Shown here piece after piece: positions 23,699 through 24,234 of a stretch of 24,234 nucleotides of DNA. The notes beneath the pieces are model-generated. The model was not told where the DNA came from. It was given only the letters and a program-made list of their open reading frames with translations, and did no database searches. This DNA comes from UBA6181 sp016934015. Its GTDB lineage: Bacteria > Bacillota_I > Bacilli_A > Acholeplasmatales > Acholeplasmataceae. Position 1 is the stretch's first letter. Each line of letters opens with the position of its first letter. A program made the translations under genes and the position numbers. Where the stretch lies: assembly GCA_036584525.1 (NCBI GenBank), contig JAZHDG010000034.1, forward strand, positions 1 through 24,234, in the 5' to 3' direction.

Positions 23699-24059
23699 AT
23701 ATAAGTTTATGGATAAATAATTCAGCAGATGCTTGATTCGTAGCAAGTGGAATTTTATAAACATCACTTAATCTTAAAAGTGCTGAAACATCAGGTTCGT
23801 GAGGTTGAGCTGTTAATGGATCCCTAAAGAAAATGACCATATCAATTAAACCATTCGCAACCATCGATCCAATTTCTTGATCACCACCAAGAGGACCGGA
23901 TTTTTTTAATTTTACGTTTAATCCAGTTTCATCAATAATTCTACCTCCTGTTGTACCAGTCGCATAGAGTTCATGTGATTTAAACACTTCAATATGATGC
24001 TTAATAAATAAAATTAATTCGTCTTTTTTCTTATCATGGGCAATTAAAGCTACTTTCAT
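23697..24059 (-). CDS. mgsA: Methylglyoxal synthase
   Basis: The protein is 120 residues; the E. coli enzyme is about 152, so termini are short but the core is intact. It converts dihydroxyacetone phosphate to methylglyoxal plus phosphate, relieving sugar-phosphate overload. Signature residues are in register with E. coli numbering at a constant offset of 11: His8, Asp60 (SGPLGGDQ), Asp80 (FFRDPL), His87 (QPHEPD) and Asp90, with the phosphate loop GTTGG near 35-39. The ATG at 24059 overlaps the rsmH stop (ATGA), so translation is coupled. It ends at the hairpin 23670-23698. Its link to rsmH is unusual. Confidence 0.95.
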   Translation of the reverse strand: MKVALIAHDKKKDELILFIKHHIEVFKSHELYATGTTGGRIIDETGLNVKLKKSGPLGGDQEIGSMVANGLIDMVIFFRDPLTAQPHEPDVSALLRLSDVYKIPLATNQASAELFIHKLI

Positions 24060-24234
24060 TGCTCTCTCCTTTGAATAACACGCATCTTCGCAGATTTACT
24101 GCGTGAATTTTGTTCATATTCACTATCACTTGGATAAATAGGTTTCGATGTAATTAATTGATAGTCTGCTAATGGGATATGCTGAATCGGTAAATTTTTA
24201 GGAATTGAAATTGTGGTTTTCTCTTTAAAATAAT
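24056..24234 (-). CDS. rsmH: 16S rRNA m4C1402 methyltransferase RsmH (C-terminal fragment)
   Basis: Only about the last 59 codons lie in the window; the gene continues beyond base 24234. The visible end reads KPIYPSDSEYEQNSRSKSAK then MRVIQRREQ, matching the RsmH C-terminus (KPxxPSxxExxxNPRSRSAKLR). RsmH methylates 16S rRNA C1402 and normally lies in the mraZ-rsmH-ftsL start of the division cluster. No start or SAM motif is visible here because those parts are outside. The TGA stop overlaps the mgsA ATG by ATGA, suggesting coupled translation. Confidence 0.88.
   Translation of the reverse strand, partial: YFKEKTTISIPKNLPIQHIPLADYQLITSKPIYPSDSEYEQNSRSKSAKMRVIQRREQ

Noticed and set aside
1..24234. 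CRISPR array, tRNA, IS element or prophage
   Set aside because: No direct repeat arrays, tRNA-like cloverleafs, transposases, integrases or inverted terminal repeats were recognised by eye.

Overview
The window is visibly AT-rich DNA with about 25 tightly packed bacterial genes, and both window edges cut a gene. TGA is a true stop (it ends pcp, glgA, nadE and the GNAT gene) and tryptophan is TGG, so this is not a code-4 mycoplasma. The proteins are Bacillota-like: an MhqR/MhqD/MhqO set close to Bacillus, Ald, GlgA/GlgC, RecD2 and a Fur-family regulator. AT richness, code 11 and small gene distances suit Acholeplasma or Izemoplasma-type Mycoplasmatota, or a related low-GC Bacillota. The lineage is an inference. 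No rRNA, tRNA, CRISPR, IS, phage or riboswitch was seen, and no gene-free gap exceeds 300 bases.

Layout. Bases 1-4438: end of an rRNA methyltransferase gene; a minus-strand GNAT acetyltransferase + MFS efflux pair; then plus-strand pyroglutamyl peptidase and an NAD-dependent epimerase-type SDR. Bases 4467-6823 (minus): a compact mhqO-mhqR-mhqD-DUF2087 operon for quinone stress, with a palindrome upstream resembling the known MhqR box. Bases 6965-8894 (plus): an alcohol-acetyltransferase/condensation-like enzyme translationally coupled to a zinc-ribbon, six-helix membrane protein. Bases 8926-13310 (minus): a CBS-pair protein, GltS sodium/glutamate symporter, a PlsC-like acyltransferase with a zinc ribbon, and alanine dehydrogenase. 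Bases 13392-14418 (minus): an HD hydrolase and a Nudix hydrolase. Bases 14589-17247 (plus): glgA-glgC. Bases 17277-23073 (minus): nadD-nadE-mnmA-recD2. Bases 23240-23662 (plus): a cysteine-free Fur-like regulator. Bases 23697-24234 (minus): rsmH (partial) overlapping mgsA.

How the genes fit together. The mhq cluster looks like a self-contained sensor (MhqR) plus detoxification enzymes (dioxygenase and hydrolase). NadD and NadE perform the last two steps of NAD synthesis. GlgC makes ADP-glucose and GlgA polymerises it. Ald interconverts alanine and pyruvate, while GltS moves glutamate. Each convergent gene pair is separated by a single hairpin that can terminate transcription from both sides.

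The most notable unexplained signals are: (i) a 23-bp near-identical element exactly 5 bp downstream of the -10 box of both ald and the CBS-protein gene, probably one shared operator; (ii) the acyltransferase/DUF6320-like membrane pair of unknown product; (iii) the Fur-like protein without any cysteine; (iv) rsmH-mgsA overlap. Nothing in the window is clearly a wholly new system.
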